A program made the translations under genes and the position numbers. From Rhodococcus opacus (GTDB taxonomy: Bacteria; Actinomycetota; Actinomycetes; Mycobacteriales; Mycobacteriaceae): a DNA stretch of 64,000 nt. The notes under the pieces are model-generated. The model did not search any database, was not told where the DNA came from, and saw nothing but the letters and a program-made list of their open reading frames with translations. Positions 8,427 to 17,371 of this stretch are shown piece by piece (position 1 is the first letter of the stretch; the number at the start of each line of letters is the position of its first letter). The stretch lies in assembly GCF_012396235.1 (NCBI RefSeq), contig NZ_JAAXPA010000006.1:248001-312000 (forward strand), given 5' to 3'.

Positions 8427-11400
8427 CCGTTCTCCCGCAGCGCCGACAGCGCCGCGACGACGTTCGGGCCGCCGTCGGGTAGGAACCGGTTCAGCCCGTG
8501 CCGGGCGCACTCCACCGCCGCCGGCAGCAGCATCGCCTGCGCCTCGTCGCGGCGTCCGGCCGCCCACAGGCACGACACGAGCAACCGGACCGCCTGCAGG
8601 CAGGCCCGGTGCCGCCCGGTCCCGTCGAGTTGCCGAACCCAGTCGTTCGCCCATTCGCACGCGAGATCCGCGTCCGCCGGATCGCCCCGCGCCGCGAGCA
8701 ACGTGATGGCCGCCTCTTCCTCGAGTTGTGCCGTCGCCAGGTCGAGGCCGTTCGCCGGGGTGCGCCGGGTCTCGCGTGTGACGGGCACGAACCCGGGTGC
8801 CGGGGGCAGCCCGATCCGCACCCGCTCATTGTCGACGGCGGCCCGCAGCCGGGGCAGGGAGAACGTCTCGGCCGTCCGCACCCCCTCGTCGAGTTGTCGT
8901 GCCGCGCCGTCGCGATCGCCGCGCACCGCCATGATCCGCGCCCTGAGGCAGTAGTGCCGGATCATGAAATCCGGTGCGCCACCGAGCGCGGCCGCGTCGA
9001 ACGTCTCGTTGAGCAGCTCGTCCGCTTCATCGACCCGGCCCTGCTCGTAATGGACCTCGGCGAGTAGTGCGCGGGTGAGTCGCGCATGTTGCGACTGCGT
9101 GTTCTCCGCCTCCCGGACAAGCTGGAATGCCTTGCGGTACAGCTCCATCGCACCGCCGACGTCGAGCTGCTCGAACTTCGCGAGTCCGGCGAAACAGTAC
9201 CCGTAGGCGACGGAGTACGGTCCCGTGTTCTGCCGGTGGTACGGGGCCGCCCAGCTCTGCCTGCGGTGGGCGTCCTCGAACCGGAATTCACACGTGTCCA
9301 CGAACGTCTCGATGAGAGCGGCCATCGACACCACGAAGGGGTGGTATTCCGTGGGATGGGCGAGGCATTCGGTGACGAGCTCTCGCACCCCCTCGATGCG
9401 GTCGGCGGTCACCTCGATGTCGCCTTGCAGGACATCCGCTTCCACCCGGAGCTGGGCGGCGCGACGCTCGGGCATCTCGCCGCTGTCGATCTGCTCGAGC
9501 GCGCGGGTTCGGGCGGTTTGCGCGAGTTCGAGTCGCTGGAGTTCGCAGTTCGCCCATCCGATGGTGAGCTGCAGCCGCGGGCTTGCGTCCACCAGGTCGG
9601 CGGGCAGCTTCCCGATCAGGCAGAGCAGCGTCGACATCTGTGACCGATCGAGGAGGTAGAGGTCGTCCTCCTCGAGCAGTTCCACCGCTCGCTGCGGTTC
9701 ACCGGCCGCGAGGATGTGGTCGACGGCCTCGCCCAGCAGGTGCCGTTTCCGGAACCAGTCGTAGGCCCGGCGGTGCAGATCGGTGATGCGCCCGGGGTGG
9801 TCCCGTTCGAGACGCTGATGGAGGATCTGCGCGAACAGGTGGTGATAGCGATACCACTGGCGGTCGTCGCCCGTCCTGCCGAGGAACAGGTCACGGGCAA
9901 CGACCTGCTCGAGTTTCGCTTGCCCGTCCTGCACGCCGCCCAGCGCCGACGCCAGATCGCCGCACACCTTGTCGGGGACGGACGTGGCGAGCATGAAATC
10001 GAGCATGTCGGGTTCGAGGGCGTCGAGCACGTTCTCGGCGAGATACTCGCCGATCGCGTCGGTCCCCGTCCGGAGCTGTTCGATCAGGTTCTCCGGAGTT
10101 CCGGCTTGGCGCAACGACAACGAGGCCAACTGCAGTGCCGCGATCCAGCCGTCGGTCGATTCGCGGAGTTGTTCGATCTCGGTGTCCTTCAGGGGAACCT
10201 GCACCCGGTCCGACAGGAAGTTCTGCGATTCGCCGAAATCGAAACACAGGTCGTCGGACGCTATTTCGTTGAGTTCGTCGAGCACCCGCATCCGGCTCAG
10301 CGGCAGCCCCGACCGGCTCCGGCTCGCCACGACGATCTTCAAGTGGTGGCAGCCGTTGTCGAGCAGGAACTTCATCGAGTCGATCGGCCCGGTGCCAGTG
10401 ATGCGGTGCCAGTCGTCGATCACGACGACGAGGGCCTCCCCGCTGTCGTGAAGCCGGTTGATCAGGGACGTGAGGACGAACCGTTCGACCGCGTCCCCGT
10501 GCTCCTCGAGCGACTGGCCCAGATCGGTGACGACCTCCGGGCGTACCCGCCTGATCGCCTCGACGAGGTGGGTGAGAAACCACATCACGTTGTTGTCGTC
10601 CCGGTCCACGGTCAGCCACGCGACCGCCGTCCCGCCGTCGACCAGGTCGTCGCGCCACTGGGCGACCAGACTGCTCTTGCCGAACCCGGCCGGCGCGTGG
10701 ACGAGCGTCAGCCTGCGGTCCCGGCCCGCGCGGAGGACGGCGAGGAGCCGCCGGCGCGGCACGAGCTGCCGGGTGGTGGTGGGCGGGCGGAACTTCGTCA
10801 CCGGCGCGGGCGGGGTCGGCGGCGTCCGCACGTTGTACGGGAGCCCGGGGCCCCCGGACCGGGTGGATTCGCCGGCACGACCGTGCAGCTGCTCGGGTGC
10901 CCGCCGAACCGGGATGTACATGTCGTCGACGACGACACCGTTGCGTCGCTCGACCGCCCGGAGCTCGTTGCCGAAGTCGGCGGCGCCGCCCGGCCTGTCC
11001 TCGACCGCGCGGGCCATGGCATGTTCGACTGCGCTGCACACGTCGTCGGGGATTCCGGCATCCCGCAGGTCGGGGACCGCCTGCCTGGAGATCCGCAGGA
11101 ACTGCCCGACGACCTGCTCACCGCTCCGGCGCTCGTACGCCGCATGCCCGGTCAACGCGCAGAACAGGGTGGACCCGAGACTGTAGACGTCCGACTCCAC
11201 CGTCGGTGGCCTTCCTTCGAGCACCTCCGGCGCGGTGAACGCCGGGGACCCGGTGATCGAGCCTGCCGTCGTCTCGAATCCGCCGGAGACGCGGGCGATG
11301 CCGAAGTCGGTCAATTGCGGCTCGTCGTATTCGGTGAGCAGGATGTTCGCGGGTTTGACGTCGCGGTGGAGCATCCCACCGCGATGCGCGGTCTCGAGGG

Positions 11401-11800
11401 CGCCGGACATCTTGATCCCGAGCCGCAGCACCTCCTGCCACCCGAGGGGACCCGACCGACGGATCTGCGCATCGAGGGAACCGAACGAGTGGTACGGCAT
11501 GACGAGGAACGGCCGCCTGCTCCGGGTGACACCGACCTGGTAGACGGCGACGATGTTCGGGTGCCCGGACGTCCGGCCCATCGCCCGTTGCTCGCGCACG
11601 AACCTCGTCACGTTGTCGGGGTCGAGGTTCGACGTCAGGACCTTGACGGCCACCGTGCGGTCGAGGTCCTCCTGCAGGCAGCGGTAGACGACCCCGAACC
11701 CGCCGCGGCCGATCTCCACGGCATCGTCGAACCCTGCCGCGGCCAGCTCGGTCGTGATCTCCGGCTGGCGCTGGGTTGCCCACGGATCGTCGTTCGTCAT
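8372..11800 (-). CDS. PknK-like serine/threonine protein kinase with NTPase and TPR-like regions
   Basis: A 1142-residue fusion. Residues ~25-290 form a eukaryotic-type kinase: glycine loop GRGGFGVVY, ATP-binding Lys53 (VAVKVL), catalytic HRDVKPAN (Asp147) and DFG (Asp165). A MalT/STAND-type NTPase follows, with Walker A in APAGFGKSSLVAQW and an aspartate-rich Walker B (VVVIDDWHRI). The last ~500 residues look like helical TPR-type repeats. This order matches mycobacterial PknK, which regulates transcription factors. No transmembrane helix or C-terminal LuxR helix-turn-helix is visible. The ATG at 11800 (MTNDDPW) was preferred over an upstream in-frame start for its closeness to the kinase fold. 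It converges on the creatine/sarcosine genes and may sense metabolic state. Confidence 0.88.
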   Translation of the reverse strand: MTNDDPWATQRQPEITTELAAAGFDDAVEIGRGGFGVVYRCLQEDLDRTVAVKVLTSNLDPDNVTRFVREQRAMGRTSGHPNIVAVYQVGVTRSRRPFLVMPYHSFGSLDAQIRRSGPLGWQEVLRLGIKMSGALETAHRGGMLHRDVKPANILLTEYDEPQLTDFGIARVSGGFETTAGSITGSPAFTAPEVLEGRPPTVESDVYSLGSTLFCALTGHAAYERRSGEQVVGQFLRISRQAVPDLRDAGIPDDVCSAVEHAMARAVEDRPGGAADFGNELRAVERRNGVVVDDMYIPVRRAPEQLHGRAGESTRSGGPGLPYNVRTPPTPPAPVTKFRPPTTTRQLVPRRRLLAVLRAGRDRRLTLVHAPAGFGKSSLVAQWRDDLVDGGTAVAWLTVDRDDNNVMWFLTHLVEAIRRVRPEVVTDLGQSLEEHGDAVERFVLTSLINRLHDSGEALVVVIDDWHRITGTGPIDSMKFLLDNGCHHLKIVVASRSRSGLPLSRMRVLDELNEIASDDLCFDFGESQNFLSDRVQVPLKDTEIEQLRESTDGWIAALQLASLSLRQAGTPENLIEQLRTGTDAIGEYLAENVLDALEPDMLDFMLATSVPDKVCGDLASALGGVQDGQAKLEQVVARDLFLGRTGDDRQWYRYHHLFAQILHQRLERDHPGRITDLHRRAYDWFRKRHLLGEAVDHILAAGEPQRAVELLEEDDLYLLDRSQMSTLLCLIGKLPADLVDASPRLQLTIGWANCELQRLELAQTARTRALEQIDSGEMPERRAAQLRVEADVLQGDIEVTADRIEGVRELVTECLAHPTEYHPFVVSMAALIETFVDTCEFRFEDAHRRQSWAAPYHRQNTGPYSVAYGYCFAGLAKFEQLDVGGAMELYRKAFQLVREAENTQSQHARLTRALLAEVHYEQGRVDEADELLNETFDAAALGGAPDFMIRHYCLRARIMAVRGDRDGAARQLDEGVRTAETFSLPRLRAAVDNERVRIGLPPAPGFVPVTRETRRTPANGLDLATAQLEEEAAITLLAARGDPADADLACEWANDWVRQLDGTGRHRACLQAVRLLVSCLWAAGRRDEAQAMLLPAAVECARHGLNRFLPDGGPNVVAALSALRENGHPDLPRTFVDTVLAAAQ

Positions 11801-11875
11801 CGGCCCTGCACCACCTCTGACACGCTCCACCCAGAATAGTCCGCGGAGTCCATCCGACGAGCGGAGGCGATGCGG

Positions 11876-12703
11876 TCAGTCGCGGGTCGCGACGGGTGCC
11901 CCGAGTCGTGCCGACACCCGCCTGCCGGATTCCGCGACCGCCCGCCCGAGCGACTCGAGCATGGACTCGGGGACCCGGAACCGTGGGGCGGACAACATGA
12001 CGGCCGCGACCAGTACGCCGCGATGATCGCGGACCGGCGCCGAGATGCCGACCTCCTCGATCGACGTGCGTCCGTCGTTGACGGCGTATCCGCGGTCGCG
12101 GGTGTCACTCAGCTCGTCGAAGTACTCGCCGCGTGACTCCTGCTCGTCGGGTCCGACGAGCAGACGCCGGTCGAACAGCCGCTCGGTCTCCGCCTGCGGC
12201 ATCTCGGAGAGGAACACCTGGACGGACGAACTCGCATAGGTGTCGTAGCGGGTGCCCACCGCGGCGGTGTGCTTGACCTGCTTGGGACTGGGAATCTGTT
12301 CGACGACGACGGATTCGTGCCCGTTCCACACCATGAGCGCGCTGGTCTCGCCGGTGCGGCGGGTGAGTTCCTCCAGTTCCGGCTGCGCCACGCGGCGGAC
12401 GTCGAGGTTGGCCAGCAGTGGCCCCGCGAGAGCGATGAGACCGAGGCCGAGCCGGTAGCGTCCGGTGCCCTCGTCACGCTCGACGTAGCCGGCTTTCTCG
12501 AGGGTGGCGAGCATGCGGGAGACGCTGCTCTTGTGCAGATCGACCTTGCGCGCGATCTCGGTGACGCCGAGGACCGGTTCCGCGATCGAGAAGGATTCGA
12601 GCACCCGCAGTCCGTTGAGGAGGACCGACGGGGACGGTTTCGCGTCACCGTCGTGCTCGCCCGGTCCGTTGTCCGCGAGTCGATCGACGTCGTCCACACT
12701 CAT
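11876..12703 (-). CDS. IclR-family transcriptional regulator next to creatinase
   Basis: A 275-residue IclR-type regulator. The N-terminal winged helix is clear (LRVLESFSIAEPVLGVTEIARKVDLHKSSVSRMLATLEKAGYVERD, near residues 33-78). The C-terminal effector domain carries the family signatures RRTGETSALMVWNG and DRGYAVNDGRTSIEEVGISAPVRD. The start MSVDDVDR follows no strong ribosome site. It lies downstream of creatinase on the same strand, separated by a terminator-like hairpin, so it may be transcribed on its own. The probable target is the creatinase/transporter genes, judged by adjacency alone. Confidence 0.9.
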   Translation of the reverse strand: MSVDDVDRLADNGPGEHDGDAKPSPSVLLNGLRVLESFSIAEPVLGVTEIARKVDLHKSSVSRMLATLEKAGYVERDEGTGRYRLGLGLIALAGPLLANLDVRRVAQPELEELTRRTGETSALMVWNGHESVVVEQIPSPKQVKHTAAVGTRYDTYASSSVQVFLSEMPQAETERLFDRRLLVGPDEQESRGEYFDELSDTRDRGYAVNDGRTSIEEVGISAPVRDHRGVLVAAVMLSAPRFRVPESMLESLGRAVAESGRRVSARLGAPVATRD

Positions 12704-12739
12704 GATCGTTGCGCTCCTTCGGTTCCGCCTATACCACCG

Positions 12740-12769
12740 CCGACCCTGCCACACCCGTGGCAGGGTCGG
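12740..12769 (-). terminator. Hairpin between creatinase and the IclR gene
   Basis: A perfect 13-bp stem (arm CCGACCCTGCCAC) with the 4-base loop ACCC lies 9 bases after the creatinase stop. There is no U-tract, which is common for actinobacterial terminators. Confidence 0.65.
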
Positions 12770-12777
12770 TGTCCCGG

Positions 12778-13998
12778 TCAGACGCCGAGGATGTTGTGCT
12801 CGGGTCCGAACGGGAACCGGGTGATGTTCTCCGCGCTGGCCTCGCCGACGACCAGGATGTCGTGTTCGCGGTATCCGCCCGCGCCGGGCTGCCCCTCCGG
12901 CACCATGATCATCGGTTCCATCGACACCACCATGCCGGGCTCGAGGACCGTGTCGATGTCCTCCCGCAGCTCGAGTCCGGCCTCGCGCCCGTAGTAGTGC
13001 GAGAGCACGCCGAACGAGTGCCCGTACCCGAACGTGCGGTTCGGCAGCAGTCCCTCGGCCTCGTACATCTCGTTCAGCTCGGCCGCGATGTCCTTGCAGA
13101 CCGCGCCCGGCTTGATCAGTTCGAGTCCGCGGCGGTGCACCGCGACGTTGACCTCCCACAAGCGCAGGTGCTCGGCCGACGGTTCCCCGTAGAAGAGGGT
13201 GCGTTCGAGCGCGGTGTAGTAGCCGGCGATCATCGGGAAACAGTTCAGCGACAGGATGTCTCCGCGCTCGACCTGCCGGCTGGTCGCCCAGTTGTGGGCG
13301 CCGTCGGTGTTGATGCCTGATTGGAACCACACCCAGGTGTCGCGCAGTTCGGCGTGCGGGAAGGTGGCCGCGATCTCGCGGATCATCGCGTTCGAGCCGG
13401 CGATCGCCACCTCGTATTCGGGGACCCCCTCGGTGATCGCCGCGCGGATCGCCTCGCCGCCGAGGTCACCGATCCGGGCCCCGTGCTTGATCAGTTCGAT
13501 CTCCTCGGGCGACTTGATCATGCGCTGGCACATCGCGGCCTTCGCGACGTCGGTGAACGTCATCCCGGGCAGAACCGCCGCGATCCGGGTCCGCACGTCG
13601 GGGGTCAGGTGGTCGTCCTCGACACCGAGTGTGCCGCGCGAGATGCCCTGCTTCGCCAAGACCTGCTGCACGGCGTACTCGAAGTTGTCGCGGCGCCAGT
13701 CCGTGTAGACGACGTTCTCGCCGAACGACCGCCGCCACGGCATCCCGGCATCGATGTTGGCGGACACGGTGGTCGAGCCGTCCTGGCTGACGACCAGGGC
13801 GTACGGCCGCCCGAACGCCGTGTAGAGGAAGTCGGAGTAGTAGTTGATGTTGTGGTAGCTGGTGAAGAGCACGGCATCGAACCCGTTGTCCGCCATGTGC
13901 TTACGCAGGGCGACCAGCCTGCGGTCCATTTCCACCGGGGAGAACGTGGGAACGACCTTCTCGCCGTTGGGGATGCTCTTGATGCGCTCCAAGTTCAT
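12778..13998 (-). CDS. Creatinase (creatine amidinohydrolase)
   Basis: A 406-residue M24-family (pita-bread) hydrolase that splits creatine into sarcosine and urea. It is very close to Pseudomonas creatinase as I recall it, sharing TSYHNINYYSDFLY, GRPYALVV, FQSGINTDGAHN, LNCFPMIAGYYTALERT, GYGHSFG and SHYYGREAGLELREDID. Catalytic His232, Glu262 and Glu358 of the Pseudomonas enzyme map to His235, Glu265 and Glu361, a constant offset of three. No metal-ligand set is needed in this branch. An AAAGGAA ribosome site precedes the ATG. Its product sarcosine is the substrate of the sox enzyme at the start of the window. Confidence 0.96.
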   Translation of the reverse strand: MNLERIKSIPNGEKVVPTFSPVEMDRRLVALRKHMADNGFDAVLFTSYHNINYYSDFLYTAFGRPYALVVSQDGSTTVSANIDAGMPWRRSFGENVVYTDWRRDNFEYAVQQVLAKQGISRGTLGVEDDHLTPDVRTRIAAVLPGMTFTDVAKAAMCQRMIKSPEEIELIKHGARIGDLGGEAIRAAITEGVPEYEVAIAGSNAMIREIAATFPHAELRDTWVWFQSGINTDGAHNWATSRQVERGDILSLNCFPMIAGYYTALERTLFYGEPSAEHLRLWEVNVAVHRRGLELIKPGAVCKDIAAELNEMYEAEGLLPNRTFGYGHSFGVLSHYYGREAGLELREDIDTVLEPGMVVSMEPMIMVPEGQPGAGGYREHDILVVGEASAENITRFPFGPEHNILGV

Positions 13999-14062
13999 GA
14001 TGTTCCTTTCGAGTTGCCGGCGGCATCGCGTGATGCCGCACTTCTGTGGGATCTACGGGTGG

Positions 14063-15397
14063 TCAGGTGTCGGCCAGGGGGCGCTGGGAGGTTTCGCGGG
14101 CCATGAGCATGGCCCCCATGGCGACGAGGGCCGCGGCGACGAGATACCAGGCGGGCGCGAGGGTGCTGCCGGTGAGCTCGATCAACAACGTGGCGACGAA
14201 CGGCGCGGTGCCGCCGAACAGTGCATTGGCGGTGTTGAAGCTGAACGCGAAACCGCTGTAGCGGACCTGGGTCGGGAAGATCTCGGCCAGGAAGGTGGGA
14301 AGCGTGCCGTCGTTCATGGTGAGGAACGCGCACAGCACGATCTGGATGAGGACGATTCCGACGATTCCGACGGCGCCGAGTGCACTGAACAGCGGGACGG
14401 TGAACACCGCGAAGCAGACCGACGCGGCAATGAGAACTCGCTTGCGGCCGAAGCGGTCCGAGAGCGCACCCATCCCGAAGATGAAGACGATGTAGCAGGC
14501 GAGAGCGATCGACGCGGCGACGAACGAGGCCGTGTGGCCGACGTTCAACACCTCCGACAGATACGTCGGCATGTAGCTGAGGATCAGGTAGAAGCCGACC
14601 GCATTGAGGCAGGTGACACCGAACGCGATGGCGATCGCGCGCCGATGGTGGGTGAACAGGATCGACAACGGCGCGTTGGACTCCACCTTCTGTTCCATTT
14701 CCTGGAACTTCGGGGTGTCCTCGAGCTTCAACCGAATGTAGCGGCCGATCAGGCCCATCGGCGCCGCGAGCAGGAACGGCAGCCGCCAGCCCCAGCCCTC
14801 GAGCTGTTCCGTCGACAGCACCGCGGTCAGCAGTGCCGCGATCAACGATCCGAACAGCAGCCCGGCGGCCGTGGACGCGGGCACGACGCTCGTGAACAGC
14901 CCGCGCTTGCGGTCCGGGGCGTACTCGGCGAGGAACGCCGAGGCGCCCGCGTACTCGCCGGCGGCGGAGAATCCCTGCACCATGCGGACGAGCAGCAGCA
15001 GGACCGGTGCGAGGTAGCCGATCTGATCGAAGCCGGGGATCAGGCCGATGCAGAACGTCGACGCCGACATGATGAGGATCGACAGTGACAACGCCGTGCG
15101 ACGTCCGATCTTGTCACCGAAGTGCCCCCAGACGAGTCCGCCGATCGGGCGGATGACGAACGAGATGGCGAACACGGCGAACGTGGCCAGCAGACCCGTC
15201 GTGGGCTCGGCCTCGGGGAAGAAGACCACCGCGATAACCGTTGCGAGATAGCCGTATACGGCGTAGTCGAACCATTCGACGAAGTTGCCGATGAAGCTCG
15301 CCGTGATGACCCGCCGGAGAACACGGGGCGAGGGGTTCACCGCGCCGTCCTCGTCCGATTGCGGCGGGGCTGAGGGGGAATTGAGGTTTTGGGCCAT
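14063..15397 (-). CDS. MHS-type MFS transporter, probable creatine or betaine-like uptake
   Basis: A 444-residue, twelve-helix major facilitator of the metabolite:H+ symporter group, related to proline/betaine permease ProP. Diagnostic stretches are FIGNFVEWFDYAVYGY in helix 1, RPIGGLVWGHFGDKIGRR in loop 2-3 and LLLVRMVQGFSAAGEYAGA in helix 4. AGAAGGAG precedes the ATG at 15397. It is read toward creatinase, with 64 bases between them, and may form a transcription unit with it. The substrate is inferred from position only. Confidence 0.85.
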   Translation of the reverse strand: MAQNLNSPSAPPQSDEDGAVNPSPRVLRRVITASFIGNFVEWFDYAVYGYLATVIAVVFFPEAEPTTGLLATFAVFAISFVIRPIGGLVWGHFGDKIGRRTALSLSILIMSASTFCIGLIPGFDQIGYLAPVLLLLVRMVQGFSAAGEYAGASAFLAEYAPDRKRGLFTSVVPASTAAGLLFGSLIAALLTAVLSTEQLEGWGWRLPFLLAAPMGLIGRYIRLKLEDTPKFQEMEQKVESNAPLSILFTHHRRAIAIAFGVTCLNAVGFYLILSYMPTYLSEVLNVGHTASFVAASIALACYIVFIFGMGALSDRFGRKRVLIAASVCFAVFTVPLFSALGAVGIVGIVLIQIVLCAFLTMNDGTLPTFLAEIFPTQVRYSGFAFSFNTANALFGGTAPFVATLLIELTGSTLAPAWYLVAAALVAMGAMLMARETSQRPLADT

Positions 15398-15449
15398 GCC
15401 CACTCCTTCTCGGGGCGTCGGCGCTTGCCGACTGCGACGAATGGCATTT

Positions 15450-15466
15450 GTTGCTTTCATTGCAAC
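15450..15466. promoter_or_regulatory. Inverted repeat upstream of the transporter gene
   Basis: GTTGCTTTCATTGCAAC has perfect 5-base arms (GTTGC/GCAAC) 53 bases before the transporter ATG, inside an AT-richer stretch. A similar TGCAAC-ACC-GTTGCA site occurs at 15636-15650. It is a candidate operator for the creatine uptake/creatinase unit. Confidence 0.4.
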
Positions 15467-15597
15467 GACAATTCGTTCACCGACCATATTGTGCTCAGCA
15501 TCACATGTCAACGATGTTTTGCTTCTCATGACCGGACTGCGGTTGCAAGGGGTGAACCAAGGTGACACCGCAGTAAACACGGACGGGCGCAGTTGCG

Positions 15598-17071
15598 CTA
15601 CCCCGATCCGCGGTTCCCGGCGATGTTCACGGGAATGCAACACCGTTGCAACAGCTGAGTTCGGAGGTGGCTTTCCCGGTCACCCGTGAAAGTCAGAGCG
15701 CGCTCGCGTCGACCGCACCGCCCGAGATAGAGGCGGGTCGCGGGGTGCACGGCAGCGAGACGCGGCGAACCCGTCGGATCCTCGCCGAGTAGCGCGAAGA
15801 TCTGATCGAGCCGCTGATACAGCGTCTGACGCTGCACATGCAGCCGGGCCGCCGCCTCGGTCTTGTTGCACCCGCACTGCAGGTAGACGTCCAGCGTGTC
15901 GATCAGACGGCGAGCACGTTCGGGCCCGACCGCGAGAAGCGGCCCGAGCAGTTCCCTGACGAACGACGTCAGCAGGGCCGGATCGCCGATTCGCCGGCCG
16001 AGGCGTTCGAGAGCGAGTTCCGCGGCGTCCACGATGGTGTCGGCGATACCCAGATCGGCCGCGAGGTCGAGCGCGAACCGCGCCTCCGCCAGCGTCTCGG
16101 GGAGCCCGATCAGACCGATGACCACCGGACCCACCGCAACCCGCGCCAACTCCGCCTGCGGTGTCGCGCGCAGCGATTCGACCAGCGACGCGCAGGAACC
16201 GACTCGGTCGTCGGCCCGGAGCACGACGATTGCGTGCAACTCGTCGCCGGCGATGGACGACACCGTTCCGGCCGCGTACCGGTGCAGTGCCGCATCGACA
16301 GCGCCGAGCGATACCGGACCGTCGACCGAACGTCCGACAACCCCCGACGTATGACGCTCCGTCGGCCATCCCGGCCGCGCGCGCCGCCGCAACGAGACGC
16401 TCCGGGGCAGGACTCGGCTGGCAGGCGATCCGCAGCAAGGCCTGCGAGCCGCGGACCGCGGCCGAGGGAGGAAACGATCGCAGGAGGGAGATCGCCAGCG
16501 CTGCCGGTGCTCGCTCGACGATCGCCTCTGCGGTGACGAGATCGGCCGGGTCGTCCGGAGACACCATGAGCGTCGCCACACCGACACCCTGAACGGACAC
16601 CGGCACGGCGAGCACGCCCGAGCCGGTGGCAGGGGCGGTGATCTCGTTCCCGAGGGCCGCGATCACGTCGCCGGTCGCGTCGAGCAGGGTCACGTCACCG
16701 GGCAAGAGTCGCGCGAGCACCTCGAGCAACTCGTCGGGTCCGCCACCGCGGGCCAACTCCTCGGACAACGCGTGCGCGACCGCGTCACCACGACGCAGTC
16801 GCTGCACCGATTCGTTGACCAGCAGGCCGTTGATCGCCTCGGCGACCTCGACGAACGGAACGACACCACGCAGTTCGACGACGGGCAAACCCGCCTCCGA
16901 CCCCTCCTCGACCAGCGCAGGCGGGATCAGCGGCAGTTGCGACCCGGTCTCGATGGCCACTCCGGCGACACGGCGGGCCGACAGTTCACGCACGTACCGC
17001 CGCAGTCCGGTCGGGTCGGCAGACGCGAGTGCGAACCCGCCGGTCAGCAGCAACTCGCCGCCGCGAAGAAG
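15598..17071 (-). pseudogene. PucR-family regulator, N-terminally truncated and frameshifted
   Basis: The remains of a PucR/CdaR-type regulator. The first visible motif is LLRGGELLLTGG, which normally follows ~40-50 residues of N-terminal domain; these are missing and there is no proper start. The purine-catabolism-like sensor region continues to ADGASYVG, then the frame breaks in a run of five C at 16341-16345. Removing one base restores the reading into the second frame (VVGRSVDGPVSLG), which runs through a helix-turn-helix (CNKTEAAARLHVQRQTLYQRLDQI) to a stop at 15598. The missing 5' end coincides with the truncated permease on the other strand, so a deletion is the simplest cause. A sequencing error could explain the frameshift but not the truncation. 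Confidence 0.8.
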
Positions 17072-17344
17072 GTGCGCGACGTCAACTGGACCACGATGGG
17101 ATGCTTCGTCGCCGGAATCGCCGCAACGTGGCTGTTCATGTACGGCGCCACGAGCCTCACCCAGGGCTTCGCGGCTCGCGCACTCGGCGGGCTCGACCTG
17201 TCCTGGCTGGCCGGTGGCGGAGTTGCCGCCGCCCTCTACTCAGTCCTCGGCCCCCGAGCACACCGCCCCTACCGCATCACCGGCCAACCCCCGACACGAT
17301 CGTCCGCGACCACCGACTCCCCCGACGTCCTCGCCGGCAACTGA
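17072..17344 (+). pseudogene. C-terminal remnant of an NCS1-family permease
   Basis: Only the last ~90 codons of a cytosine/purine/hydantoin permease remain. They begin near VNWTTMGCFVAGIAATWLF and include GLDLSWLAGGGVAAALYS, the last transmembrane helices, then a hydrophilic tail. No start codon or upstream permease sequence is present; the frame runs straight into sequence that reads as PucR on the other strand. About 400 codons are missing. The gene would have been divergent from pucR and upstream of the deacetylase, consistent with a lost uptake-regulation-hydrolysis module. Confidence 0.75.
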
Positions 17345-17371
17345 ACCCTCCCGACACCCCAGGAGCACACC

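Noticed and set aside
9716..11839. A 707-codon plus-strand frame antisense to the kinase gene
   Set aside because: Low-complexity composition and no domain; the PknK-like protein is unmistakable on the minus strand.
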